Shown here: positions 1-5,965 of the stretch, one piece after another
Numbering within the stretch: position 1 is the stretch's first letter
Layout: each line of letters starts with the position of its first letter
Source: an uncultured Gammaproteobacteria bacterium
Lineage (GTDB): Bacteria; Pseudomonadota; Gammaproteobacteria; Ga0077536
Reading direction: 5' to 3'
DNA: 9,200 bases
NCBI GenBank assembly: GCA_903866355.1
Contig: CAIPNE010000178.1
Coordinates: 1-9,200 of the forward strand
The notes under the pieces: generated by a model
What the model was told of the DNA's origin: nothing
Databases searched by the model: none
What the model saw: only the letters and a program-made list of their open reading frames with translations
Position numbers and translations under genes: made by a program

Positions 1-406
1 AGGTCAGAGCGAGATTGTTCAGACATTGAGCCGTGCCCGGGTGGTCGGGGCCAAGAATTTTTTCTCTGATGGCCAGTGCTCGAAGCTCGAGCGGCAAAGC
101 TGCGGCGGATTGCCCTAAAACATCCAAAGTGTCAGCCAGATTCAACAACACCACGGGCAGGAGAATATTGTCATCACCCAGAGTTTTGTCTATCAGCTCC
201 ACTGCTTTCTCGCGCAAGGGCAACGCAGCAGCGTGATTACCAGCGGCAATGTACTCCCTTGCGGCATGTTCCAATTCAGCAGCTTGGCTGATAGCTGGGC
301 TATTAAGCGGGAGGCTGCGGCCAACGCTTGGTGACTCATTAGTAGGCGACTGTGCAAACGCTGCTGCTCCCACCACTAGCAGCGCAGCGCCTAACCACGC
401 CTTCAT
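1..406 (-). CDS. Secreted or periplasmic TPR-repeat protein, 3' part missing at window edge
   Basis: The reading frame starts at the ATG at 406-404 and stays open to the left edge, so about 135 N-terminal codons are seen and the stop lies outside. Residues 1-18 form a signal peptide (MKAWLGAALLVV, then an alanine-rich stretch ending AFA before Gln19). From about residue 42 there are 42-residue tetratricopeptide repeats of the kinesin-light-chain type, recognisable by AALPLREKAVELIDKTLG and the matching AALPLELRALAIREKILG one period later. The start codon shares a base with the stop of the preceding anti-sigma-like gene (TAATG), so translation is probably coupled. Proteins of this kind next to an ECF sigma factor often carry a C-terminal CHAT (caspase-like) protease domain. 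That part would be outside the window, so it is only a prediction. The TPRs should mediate protein contacts outside the cytoplasm, perhaps in sensing for the sigma/anti-sigma pair. Confidence 0.85.
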   Translation of the reverse strand, partial: MKAWLGAALLVVGAAAFAQSPTNESPSVGRSLPLNSPAISQAAELEHAAREYIAAGNHAAALPLREKAVELIDKTLGDDNILLPVVLLNLADTLDVLGQSAAALPLELRALAIREKILGPDHPGTAQCLNNLALT

Positions 407-1017
407 TAGCGCGGCACCTTCTCCGCAACGATGACCAACGTGCACCATTGCCCTGCAGGCGGCTGGATCCGTTTCCCGGCCAACAAGTCGATGGCGGCAC
501 GGCTGAGCTGGATACGGATAAGAATTCGGCCCTCGGTTTCAAACGAAACAGCGTGTGTGACCCCCGCCTCCAGCAATTCCTTTTGCCAAGCTGCGGTGGT
601 GGCTTGCGGTGAGGTGACGATCTGGCTGATTTGTTCAGAATTTTCGCCCCCGCGCACCGTTGCCTCTTCTGTCTGGTGGAGCTGTACGGCCTGCCAACGC
701 GTAGTCACACTCAAGCCAACAATCAAGGCCAGCGACGCCATGACGCAAGCGGGTGTCGCCAACAACTTGTACACCGCATTAACCACCCGTTGCAGCCCCG
801 AGGGGCGTTTTTCTGCGCAGATTAAACCCTGCTTTTGCGCCGCTGCGAGCAGGCGCTGGAACCCATCCGCGGGCGGTGCATAGGCCGTGCGGTCTTGTAG
901 CGTTCGTAGCAGGGATGCTCTGATCATGCTGGCTTCCAACTCGGTTTCGGGCAAATTTGAGACGCCCGATGCTGCCAACGCTTCGAGCCATTTTTCATCT
1001 TCAGTTTTTTCAATCAT
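406..1017 (-). CDS. Single-pass membrane protein, probable anti-sigma factor
   Basis: A 203-residue protein with a cytoplasmic N-terminal part (about 1-85), one hydrophobic membrane segment at about 86-106 (LLATPACVMASLALIVGL), and a C-terminal part of about 95 residues expected in the periplasm. This is the layout of anti-sigma factors, and the gene lies directly downstream of an ECF sigma gene with only 10 bp between them. Its Shine-Dalgarno sequence (AGGTGA) is formed by the sigma gene's own TAG stop, which suggests coupled synthesis in fixed ratio. I see no HxxxCxxC zinc motif of the ZAS type, so it would be a non-zinc class. The assignment rests mainly on position and topology. The protein is otherwise unfamiliar and could instead be a membrane partner of the TPR protein that follows. 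Its stop overlaps that gene's ATG by one base. Confidence 0.75.
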   Translation of the reverse strand: MIEKTEDEKWLEALAASGVSNLPETELEASMIRASLLRTLQDRTAYAPPADGFQRLLAAAQKQGLICAEKRPSGLQRVVNAVYKLLATPACVMASLALIVGLSVTTRWQAVQLHQTEEATVRGGENSEQISQIVTSPQATTAAWQKELLEAGVTHAVSFETEGRILIRIQLSRAAIDLLAGKRIQPPAGQWCTLVIVAEKVPR

Positions 1018-1027
1018 GACGGGTCAC

Positions 1028-1606
1028 CTACGCCGCAAGGAACTGCAGGCAATGTTCTATAAACGGCGCAATGTGTTTACGACTCTGCGTAAGGTATTGC
1101 CGTGTCGCCGTCTCCGTCCGGCCCAGCCGGTCAGCGATCTCTTTGCCATCCACACCTTCCACCACAAGCTCTAGGGCGTACGCTCGATCCGGCTCTTTCT
1201 TCGCAAATTTCGCCAAGCCTTTGGTCACGCAATCGTCCACCGCCTTGGCTGGACGAAGTGGATCGATGGTCTGCATCGCAGGATTAGCTTCTGCAACGAG
1301 CCACTGCGTGTCATCAAGGGTATCTTCGGTGTTGCGCATTTTCTGCCGCTGATGATCAATCAAGGTATTGCGTGCGATCTGCCACAACCATGCAGTGACA
1401 GTACCCTCGCCACGAAAGCTGGCAGCCTGCTTGAGAACTTTCAACATAGTCTCCTGCAGTACATCGTCGGCATCGGCATGCGAAAGGCCTTTGGCCACAA
1501 AGAACCGGCCAAACTCGCGGCCCTTTTCCTGATACAGCCGCCGCAGCGCGGCCGTCTGTTGCGGGCCACTGGCGGCCAGATCAAAAACAATCTTTTCATC
1601 AGTCAT
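1028..1606 (-). CDS. ECF-type RNA polymerase sigma factor
   Basis: A 192-residue sigma-70 family protein containing only regions 2 and 4, the hallmark of extracytoplasmic-function sigma factors. Region 2 spans about residues 21-90, with the core-polymerase-binding helix DADDVLQETMLKVLK and the promoter -10-reading segment TAWLWQIARNTLIDHQRQ. Region 4 spans about 122-190, with the helix-turn-helix GKEIADRLGRTETATRQYL, which would read the -35 element. The linker is about 30 residues. The start is the ATG at 1606, followed by MTDEKIVFDL; its Shine-Dalgarno site is poor (GGGC, then a run of A), so expression may depend on read-through from upstream. The anti-sigma-like and TPR genes follow in one operon. 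I cannot place it in a numbered ECF group with certainty. No CTCACA-N15-CGTC motif like those at 2045-2088 and 2701-2744 is seen in its own 97-bp upstream region. Confidence 0.93.
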   Translation of the reverse strand: MTDEKIVFDLAASGPQQTAALRRLYQEKGREFGRFFVAKGLSHADADDVLQETMLKVLKQAASFRGEGTVTAWLWQIARNTLIDHQRQKMRNTEDTLDDTQWLVAEANPAMQTIDPLRPAKAVDDCVTKGLAKFAKKEPDRAYALELVVEGVDGKEIADRLGRTETATRQYLTQSRKHIAPFIEHCLQFLAA

Positions 1607-1682
1607 TTTTTTTGCCCGATTAAGAACATGCCGGTTGCGGTAGTAGCACAGGATTTCGTCCTCAGGGCCTCACTTGCCAAGA

Positions 1683-1702
1683 CGTGGGCATGCTGCCGCA
1701 CG
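1683..1702 (-). terminator. Strong hairpin between small secreted gene A and the sigma gene
   Basis: On the minus strand CGTG, a bulged C, GGCA, loop GCA, TGCC, CACG folds into an eight-base-pair stem with one bulge. It begins two bases after the stop of the 1704-2000 frame. The following bases are TCTTGG, a poor U-tract, so this is at best an attenuating terminator that would let some transcription continue into the sigma operon. It could equally be an mRNA-stabilising structure. Confidence 0.35.
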
Positions 1703-1703
1703 C

Positions 1704-2000
1704 TCAGTTGTTGTTAAGTGACTCCCGCCTTATCAGTAGCTGCCATAGCCGTTGCCGGTGAGGGGGTTTTGGTAAATGCCACCACGGTGCGTGGCTATCA
1801 ACACCACCATAGTAAGAACCACCGTGGCTGTAAGTATGCTGCCCACCGCCGTAGCTGGGATAGCTACCAGTGGATTGATAGGTTGAGAGCCCATAGGGCG
1901 CTGCAAGATTGTTGTAAGAATAAAGTGAGCCGGCTGCAGCGGCGCCAATTGTTGCGGCCAGAATGCCAGTGATGACGACTGCTTGGAGGAGATTTTTCAT
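1704..2000 (-). CDS. Small secreted Tyr/Gly/Ser-rich protein, copy A, probably frameshifted near the 3' end
   Basis: As read, a 98-residue protein. Residues 1-23 (MKNLLQAVVITGILAATIGA...) are a signal peptide almost identical to that of the paralogue at 2423-2656. The mature part is rich in Tyr, Gly and Ser up to about residue 68 (SHGGSYYGGV). It then changes abruptly to a Trp/Pro/Arg-rich tail (HAPWWHLPKPPHRQRLWQ) that looks like wrong-frame reading. One base on, the next frame reads RGGIYQNPLTGNGYGSY and stops at 1733-1735. That keeps the same composition and the NPxxGN motif that the paralogue has near its C-terminus (NPYNGN). A one-base insertion around 1760-1815 therefore probably broke the gene; the intact product would have about 88 residues. 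A Shine-Dalgarno site AAGGA lies 7 bases before the ATG, and promoter block 2045-2088 lies upstream. No enzymatic function is suggested; it should act in the periplasm or outside the cell. Confidence 0.7.
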   Translation of the reverse strand: MKNLLQAVVITGILAATIGAAAAGSLYSYNNLAAPYGLSTYQSTGSYPSYGGGQHTYSHGGSYYGGVDSHAPWWHLPKPPHRQRLWQLLIRRESLNNN

Positions 2001-2044
2001 AACATTGTCCTTGGGGGTTAGCGGTAAGTCTGCTTGCTGACACA

Positions 2045-2088
2045 GATAGAGACGTCACCGATTGGTAAATGTGAGGGACAATTTCCGG
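2045..2088 (-). promoter_or_regulatory. Putative ECF sigma promoter A
   Basis: On the minus strand CTCACA (2075-2070), 15 bases, then CGTC (2054-2051) inside GACGTCTCTATC. The 44-bp block is about 86% identical to the block at 2701-2744, and the CGTC lies 50 bases before the ATG in both copies. The motif resembles the published ECF41-type consensus TGTCACA-N16-CGTC, with one base less spacing. The neighbouring ECF sigma factor is the natural candidate to use it, but that link is inference. Confidence 0.6.
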
Positions 2089-2160
2089 CACCTTCTCATC
2101 AACAATCGCTATGCTCGAGGCGAGCGGGGGGCGACCCTCGCTCGACCGATGGTACTGACA

Positions 2161-2281
2161 AGCGACCGATCACCGAGTGCTTGACACCGGTGAGATGCAA
2201 CGTCACCCAGCCCAGCAGCACTGTGAAAAACAGGAACATCAAACCCCGTTGCGGCTGGCCTTGCACCACGTGACCCCGCCG
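2161..2281 (-). pseudogene. Fragment of a duplicated TM2-like membrane protein gene
   Basis: These roughly 120 bases match 3112-3233 with about ten differences, some 92% identity. They encode HVVQGQPQRGLMFLFF and on to HSVIGR, residues 26-62 of the intact 106-residue protein at 2978-3298. The first 25 codons and everything after the Arg are missing. The frame continues into unrelated sequence (LSVPSVERGSPPARLEHSDC), and no proper start or ribosome-binding site is present. It is a degraded relic, not a working gene. It shows that the TM2-like gene and the small secreted gene were once duplicated together. The 140 bp between this relic and the secreted gene at 2423 hold only a six-base-pair inverted repeat (2306-2320, GTCAGG-GTG-CCTGAC). 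Confidence 0.85.
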
Positions 2282-2422
2282 CACGACTCCCCAGTGTCGT
2301 CGTCCGTCAGGGTGCCTGACCCACCCGGCTCCCTGTCGAGGTAGCCGGTGTGTTCATGCCCATATTCATCGGTCCATTCTGTCGGGCCTTCGCCATGGCC
2401 TTGGTGACCCTGAAAGCCGCGC

Positions 2423-2656
2423 TTACTGGTAGGGCTTAAACCGCGGCTGCGTGCCGGCGTTCCCGTTGTAGGGGTTGTAGTTTCCTTGCGTCGAGTAGTT
2501 GTCGAGCCGTGTTGCATTAGGCGACGTGCGGACGTATGGCGCGACATAAGTGCCGTTGCTGGTGATGTAACCTTGAACTTGGGTGTCTGCCGTAGCGCTA
2601 CCAATGGTTGCGGCCAAGATGCTGGTGACGATGACGGCTTTGAGGATGTTTTTCAT
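2423..2656 (-). CDS. Small secreted protein, copy B (intact)
   Basis: A 77-residue protein. The start at 2656 is chosen over a longer in-frame start at 2737 because it has an AAGGA site 8 bases upstream, begins a clear signal peptide (MKNILKAVIVTSILAATIGS, cleavage near ATA-DT at about residue 23) and lies at the same distance from its promoter as copy A. The mature part contains SNGTYVAPYVRTSPNATRLD followed by NYSTQGNYNPYNGNAG. From memory this resembles a pattern (GTYV.PH.R..PN...DNYST.GN.NPYTG) in many small uncharacterised proteobacterial exported proteins; the function of those is unknown to me. The protein has no cysteine and no catalytic motif. Promoter block 2701-2744 suggests induction by an ECF sigma factor, so an envelope or stress role is plausible but unproven. 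Confidence 0.82.
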   Translation of the reverse strand: MKNILKAVIVTSILAATIGSATADTQVQGYITSNGTYVAPYVRTSPNATRLDNYSTQGNYNPYNGNAGTQPRFKPYQ

Positions 2657-2700
2657 GGAATGCTTCCTTAGGGTTGTTGGTGAATCTGACTGCTTACCTA

Positions 2701-2744
2701 GATAGAGACGTCGCGGGTTGGAAAATGTGAGGGGCAATTTTCGG
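2701..2744 (-). promoter_or_regulatory. Putative ECF sigma promoter B
   Basis: The minus strand carries CTCACA (2731-2726), a 15-base spacer and CGTC (2710-2707) within GACGTCTCTATC, 50 bases before the ATG of the secreted protein gene. Motif, spacing and the upstream AATTG-CCCTCACATTT context are the same as in promoter A, while the spacer has diverged. That is the pattern expected if the two boxes are under selection. A housekeeping sigma-70 promoter is not evident here. Confidence 0.6.
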
Positions 2745-2977
2745 AAATCTCGTCGTCATCCGCGCAACGATGCCGGCGCGAGCATGCCGGCACGCTTTGG
2801 CTCCCGGGCGGTATCGCTGCAGATGGGTTAGTTCGCTATGACTGCGGGACGTGGTGCGGTGTCACCCGGCCCTACGCGCCGGCGGGTGCCTACGGCTAGC
2901 CACGTTTTTTTAAGAAGGGACGGACAGAGATTCGCAGCCCAACTAGGGACCCTTACCCGAACCGCAAGGACGACTGC
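2745..2977. other. Intergenic region with one hairpin
   Basis: No open frame of note lies on either strand. At 2771-2792 there is a perfect seven-base-pair inverted repeat (TGCCGGC, 8-base loop, GCCGGCA) downstream of the six-gene transporter run. It could help end that transcript but lacks a U-tract on the minus strand. A T7 run at 2905-2912 follows the palindrome GGCTAGCC on the plus strand, where no gene needs terminating. Nothing else is recognised. Confidence 0.5.
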
Positions 2978-3298
2978 TTAGGGCGGCGCTAGCGGCGGGA
3001 GCGTTACCGGTGCGGGCGACGCGGTACGGCGAGCCCACGCGGTGGCGCTAATACGGGCCAGTTTGTAGGCGTCTAGCACGCTCACCCCGTACACAAAAAT
3101 ACCGCCGGCATAGCGACCGATCACCGAGTGCTCGGCGCCGGTGAGATGCAAAGTGACCCAGCCCAGCAACACGGTGAAAAACAGGAACATCAAACCACGT
3201 TGCGGCTGGCCTTGCACTACGTGACCCACGCCGGGTAGCAACAAGGCGAGGCCCAGCACTTGGTAGGGCGGGATGGGTGGTGTCGCTTTTAGGTCCAT
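2978..3298 (-). CDS. Small membrane protein, TM2-like
   Basis: A 106-residue protein with hydrophobic segments at about residues 12-26, 35-52 and 62-79. The motif LLPGVGHVVQGQPQRGLMFL resembles the TM2-domain pattern, in which a Pro-Gly turn and a polar loop with conserved Gly and Arg precede a membrane helix. The 27-residue tail is rich in Ala and Pro. Its ATG lies 10 bases inside the end of the 226-residue gene upstream, so the two are read as overlapping, coupled frames at the end of the transporter run. A fragment of a second copy survives at 2161-2281, and most differences between the two are silent, which points to past selection on the protein. Its function is unknown to me. TM2-like assignment is by motif resemblance only. 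Confidence 0.78.
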   Translation of the reverse strand: MDLKATPPIPPYQVLGLALLLPGVGHVVQGQPQRGLMFLFFTVLLGWVTLHLTGAEHSVIGRYAGGIFVYGVSVLDAYKLARISATAWARRTASPAPVTLPPLAPP

Positions 3299-3969
3299 GT
3301 GATTTTCTCGGCGGCGGCGTGCACCGCGCAGGCCAATGCGAGGGGCTGGGCGAGGCGTGTTGGGGGGACCGGCAGTTCGGTAAATTGCGCGCGTCGAAAC
3401 ACGCCGTAATGCAGACGGCTGCCCTGCGCCGCCAAATAAACCACCCGCACCCCGCGCGGGGTAATCACCAACTCTTTAAAGCGCTCATCTTCGAAGGCGT
3501 CACGCCAATTGGCGAGTACTGCCAGCAGCGGCTGCATCGCCGGCGTATTGGTGCGTAGGCTGGCGTACTGCGGCCACGCCGCTGGCACTTCGAGGGCCTG
3601 GGGTAAGGCCGCGCAGGGCGACCAAAATTCGTGGTTCAGGGGGCGCAGCAAATAGGCTAGCGTGCCCGGCACCGGCAAGGGCTGCAGCACATCGAGCTTC
3701 AGCCATAAGGTGGGGAGCTTACGCAGCCCCAAGCTATCCGGCACCGCCTCAAGCTTAACCGGTAGCCCGCCGTAAACTCCCCGCAGCGTGGGGTAGGCCT
3801 GCCCGTGGTACTCCCACTGGGGGGACGCCAGCAGAGCGCTGCAATCTTGGAAAATTTGCGCACGTCCCGCCGCTGCTGCCCGCTGCGAACGGTACTCGCT
3901 GCGCAAGGCCAAACCCGCAACCCCGGCGGCGGCGGCAAGCCGCCACCAGGTGTCTAGATTGGCATCCAC
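3289..3969 (-). CDS. Uncharacterised 226-residue protein downstream of the APC permease
   Basis: I do not recognise this protein. It starts with GTG at 3969, 15 bp after the permease stop, preceded by a G-rich stretch that only weakly resembles a ribosome-binding site. Residues about 8-24 are mildly hydrophobic (WWRLAAAAGVAGLALRS) and might anchor it to the membrane. The rest looks like one soluble alpha/beta domain, with PVKLEAVPDSLGLRKLPTLW and a later segment RFKELVITPRGVRVVYLAAQ that suggest beta strands. There is no obvious catalytic motif. Codon use and composition resemble the neighbours, and the close spacing supports its being a true gene of the same operon. It may be a cytoplasmic or membrane-associated partner of the transporter, but that is inferred from position alone. 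Confidence 0.75.
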   Translation of the reverse strand: MDANLDTWWRLAAAAGVAGLALRSEYRSQRAAAAGRAQIFQDCSALLASPQWEYHGQAYPTLRGVYGGLPVKLEAVPDSLGLRKLPTLWLKLDVLQPLPVPGTLAYLLRPLNHEFWSPCAALPQALEVPAAWPQYASLRTNTPAMQPLLAVLANWRDAFEDERFKELVITPRGVRVVYLAAQGSRLHYGVFRRAQFTELPVPPTRLAQPLALACAVHAAAEKITWT

Positions 3970-3984
3970 CCCACGCCCCCGGCG

Positions 3985-5367
3985 TCAGTAGCCGCGTGGT
4001 CGCGGCCACGGCATCGTGAACTGTTCGCCGCGTTTCACAAACTTATACCGGTGTAAATGGAACCACACCGACGCCAGCATGAAGAACACGAGAATAGAAA
4101 TCAGATAGTCCGCATAGCCGAGAAAAGTCGCAAAAAATACCGTCAAACAAAGCATGAACAACACCGCCGCCGGCAACGGGTGGAACGGGTGCACATAACC
4201 CCGTTTGATCGATCCCAAAGGCCAGAGCTGGCGGAACCGCACCACATTGAACGACATGAAGGTATACCCCAGCAGCCCCGCCAGAATCGAGAAGGTGATC
4301 ACCCCGTCGAGCGGCACTTGCCACGCAAACACCACCGCAATGGGGATCAAGAACAGGATGGAGCGGAACGGCGTGCGGTAGCGCGGATGAACGGCGCCGA
4401 ACCAAGGCGGCATGTAGCGGTCCCGGCCGAGGGAAAACCACGCGCGCGCGGCGTCGTTAATACAGCCATTGGCCGACGCCAAAGTCGAAAACAAAGTCCC
4501 CACGAACAGGAATATTTTGAGCCCTACGCTGCCGGTCAGAGTGGCCGCATCGTAGAGGGGCGTGTAAGCCTGCCCGAGGTATTCCCAAGGCATTAAGCCC
4601 GCCGCCATATACCAGGTCAGGCTCGCCGCGATCACCAGCGTGATCATGCCGGTCATGGTGCCCAGTGGGATTGCCCGACTGGCCGAACGACACTCCTCTG
4701 CCGCCTGGCACGTCCCCTCAATACCCAAGTAGTACCACATTCCAAATTGCAGCGAGGCGATGACGCCAATCCAGCCATAAGGCAGGCCCGTGAGCAGATC
4801 TGCGTGGCGCAGCAGACTGACGTCGCTAAACGGCTGGACGCCCCAAAACAGCACGAGGATGGACACAAACGCTACCGCTGTGATGACGTAATTGAAGGTT
4901 AAACTTTCAAACACACCCCGATAGTTCAGCCACGCTAGGCTGGTGATCACCAGCACCACAAAGGGCCGCGAATCGAGATCCGGATGGCCCATTTGTGCGG
5001 CGACCGTTTTAAGCAAATCCGCCGCCACAAACGCGTTACCCGCCTCCAGCATGGTATAGGCCAACACCAGATAGAGCGCCACATTAAAGGCCATCAGCGG
5101 CCCCACAATGTGTTTTGCCTGCGCGTATTGCCCACCGGCGGCGGCCACCGTGGAGGTGACTTCCGAATCGATCATCGCAACACAGGTATACAGCAAGCCA
5201 ATCACCCAGCAGGCGATCAAGGCCGCGAGTGCCCCGCCTTTGCCCACCGCGAAATTCCAGCCCATGAATTCCCCAACCAGCACAATGCCCACCCCCAAGC
5301 CCCAGACATGGATAGGGCCGAGGACTTTGCGCAGGTTGATGCCGTGGTGCGGTGCAGTCGTACTCAT
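3985..5367 (-). CDS. APC-superfamily amino acid/amine permease, ethanolamine-permease-like
   Basis: A 460-residue inner-membrane transporter with about twelve hydrophobic helices, the usual length for the amino acid-polyamine-organocation family. Helix 1 contains VWGLGVGIVLVGEFMGWNFA (residues 21-40), the Gly-rich broken helix that binds the substrate amine and carboxylate in this family. The FMGWNFA part is typical of ethanolamine permeases. GGQYAQAKHIVGP (78-90) and IEGTCQAAEECRSASRAIPLG (about 216-236) match conserved loops, as does NGCINDAARAWFSLGRDRYM (about 300-319) followed by HPRYRTP. It should import an amino acid or small amine by proton or sodium symport, or by exchange. The substrate cannot be told, and no ethanolamine ammonia-lyase genes are near. 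Its ATG overlaps the TGA of the 57-residue gene upstream (ATGA). Three small membrane proteins precede it, which is unusual for this family. Confidence 0.92.
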   Translation of the reverse strand: MSTTAPHHGINLRKVLGPIHVWGLGVGIVLVGEFMGWNFAVGKGGALAALIACWVIGLLYTCVAMIDSEVTSTVAAAGGQYAQAKHIVGPLMAFNVALYLVLAYTMLEAGNAFVAADLLKTVAAQMGHPDLDSRPFVVLVITSLAWLNYRGVFESLTFNYVITAVAFVSILVLFWGVQPFSDVSLLRHADLLTGLPYGWIGVIASLQFGMWYYLGIEGTCQAAEECRSASRAIPLGTMTGMITLVIAASLTWYMAAGLMPWEYLGQAYTPLYDAATLTGSVGLKIFLFVGTLFSTLASANGCINDAARAWFSLGRDRYMPPWFGAVHPRYRTPFRSILFLIPIAVVFAWQVPLDGVITFSILAGLLGYTFMSFNVVRFRQLWPLGSIKRGYVHPFHPLPAAVLFMLCLTVFFATFLGYADYLISILVFFMLASVWFHLHRYKFVKRGEQFTMPWPRPRGY

Positions 5368-5537
5368 GGCGTGGGCTCTTGGAATGCCAACAATTCGTCC
5401 GAACCTTCGCGGGAGCTAATCAGTGCGTCCGCGTCATGCTCCGCGCCCACGCGCAGCGCATCGATCAACATCCACAGCATCAGCCCACCTGAGATTCCCC
5501 AAGCGGCGTATTCCAATACGTTCCAAAAATCCATCAT
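5364..5537 (-). CDS. 57-residue single-pass membrane protein, coupled to the permease
   Basis: The start is taken at 5537 (MMDFWNVLEY) because AAGGGGAA lies a few bases upstream; the next codon, at 5534, is equally possible. Longer in-frame starts lack such a site. One membrane helix covers about residues 10-28 (YAAWGISGGLMLWMLIDAL), followed by an acidic, soluble C-terminal tail of about 28 residues. The stop TGA shares bases with the permease ATG (ATGA), the strongest form of translational coupling, which argues for a product made in fixed ratio with the transporter. It may be a small regulatory or structural subunit comparable in idea to the small partners of some sodium-solute symporters. 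No homologue is known to me. Confidence 0.8.
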   Translation of the reverse strand: MMDFWNVLEYAAWGISGGLMLWMLIDALRVGAEHDADALISSREGSDELLAFQEPTP

Positions 5538-5559
5538 GGCTTCCCCTTGATAATGGCGC

Positions 5560-5955
5560 TTAGCGGTCGAATTTTTCGGCAATAACTTCCCGGTATTCGC
5601 GCTCTGAGATGCGCAGCATGAAGAAGTAGTAAATCACCAGCAGCGCGGCCGTCAGGCCGAGCTTGACGGGATTTACCGCGTAGTCGAAGCGATTGTTGAT
5701 GATGACGGCGGCGGCGCTGGGGTCTTTACCGAGTTTCTCCCATTGGGCCGCCATGACGGCGTTCTGCCCCAACGATTCCCACGTGGGTTTAGGCGCGTCT
5801 GCGCTAGCCACCGCAGCACTGGTGCTGGGCGCACGCAACTGAGCCACCCACAGCGGGGCACTCAGGGAAACAAACACCAGTGCCAAAATCAACAGAGCAT
5901 CTATCACCATGCCCAAGGCGCCTTGTTCAGGCGGCGCGTAAGGTGTCTTTGCCAT
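5560..5955 (-). CDS. 131-residue membrane protein with two helices and a periplasmic loop
   Basis: The start at 5955 (MAKTPYAPPEQG) is supported by AGGAGAA upstream; the longer in-frame start at 6009 would overlap the preceding gene and has no such site. Helix 1 spans about residues 14-40 (MVIDALLILALVFVSLSAPLW), then comes a loop of about 50 residues (WESLGQNAVMAAQWEKLGKD), probably outside the membrane. Helix 2 spans about 93-115 (VKLGLTAALLVIYYFFML), and a charged C-terminal tail follows (RISEREYREVIAEKFDR). It lies 22 bp before the 57-residue gene. I do not recognise the family. The second helix and charged tail resemble those of the 102-residue protein upstream (both hydrophobic helix, then MLRIS or MIRHY, then acidic), so the two may be distant relatives or partners in one complex. 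Confidence 0.8.
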   Translation of the reverse strand: MAKTPYAPPEQGALGMVIDALLILALVFVSLSAPLWVAQLRAPSTSAAVASADAPKPTWESLGQNAVMAAQWEKLGKDPSAAAVIINNRFDYAVNPVKLGLTAALLVIYYFFMLRISEREYREVIAEKFDR

Positions 5956-5965
5956 TGAAGTTCTC

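Larger units (their letters stand above)
1704..3298 (-). repeat. Degenerate tandem duplication: TM2-like gene, promoter, secreted-protein gene
   Basis: Read in the direction of transcription the order is TM2-like gene, promoter B, secreted gene B, TM2-like relic, promoter A, secreted gene A. The three elements recur in the same order and orientation. Promoter blocks are 86% identical over 44 bp and the relic is about 92% identical to its source. Signal-peptide regions are alike, while the mature parts of the secreted proteins have diverged strongly. The unit arose by tandem duplication, followed by loss of both ends of the second TM2-like copy and of the spacer behind it. Confidence 0.75.

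Noticed and set aside
431..883. Plus-strand open frame of 150 codons opposite the anti-sigma-like gene
   Set aside because: The minus frame fits the operon by overlap and spacing; the antisense product is low in structure and has no known pattern.
1681..1740. A third copy of the ECF-like promoter before the sigma gene, suggested by ACGTCT near 1681
   Set aside because: The sequence 15 bases upstream reads GAGCGT instead of CTCACA, so only the -10-like half is present.
2099..2284. The 61-codon frame through the TM2-like relic as a functional small gene
   Set aside because: It lacks the original start and third helix, ends in unrelated sequence and has no ribosome-binding site, so it is treated as a pseudogene.
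2239..2604. Minus-strand open frame of 121 codons overlapping secreted gene B and the TM2-like relic
   Set aside because: It lies one frame off gene B for half its length and off the relic in the rest, and it has no ribosome-binding site. The middle part (EWTDEYGHEHTGYLD) looks protein-like but is too short to support a gene.
4057..4596. Plus-strand open frame of 179 codons opposite the permease gene
   Set aside because: Its product is rich in Arg, His, Gln and Glu without domain features. It is a mirror of the permease's hydrophobic codons.
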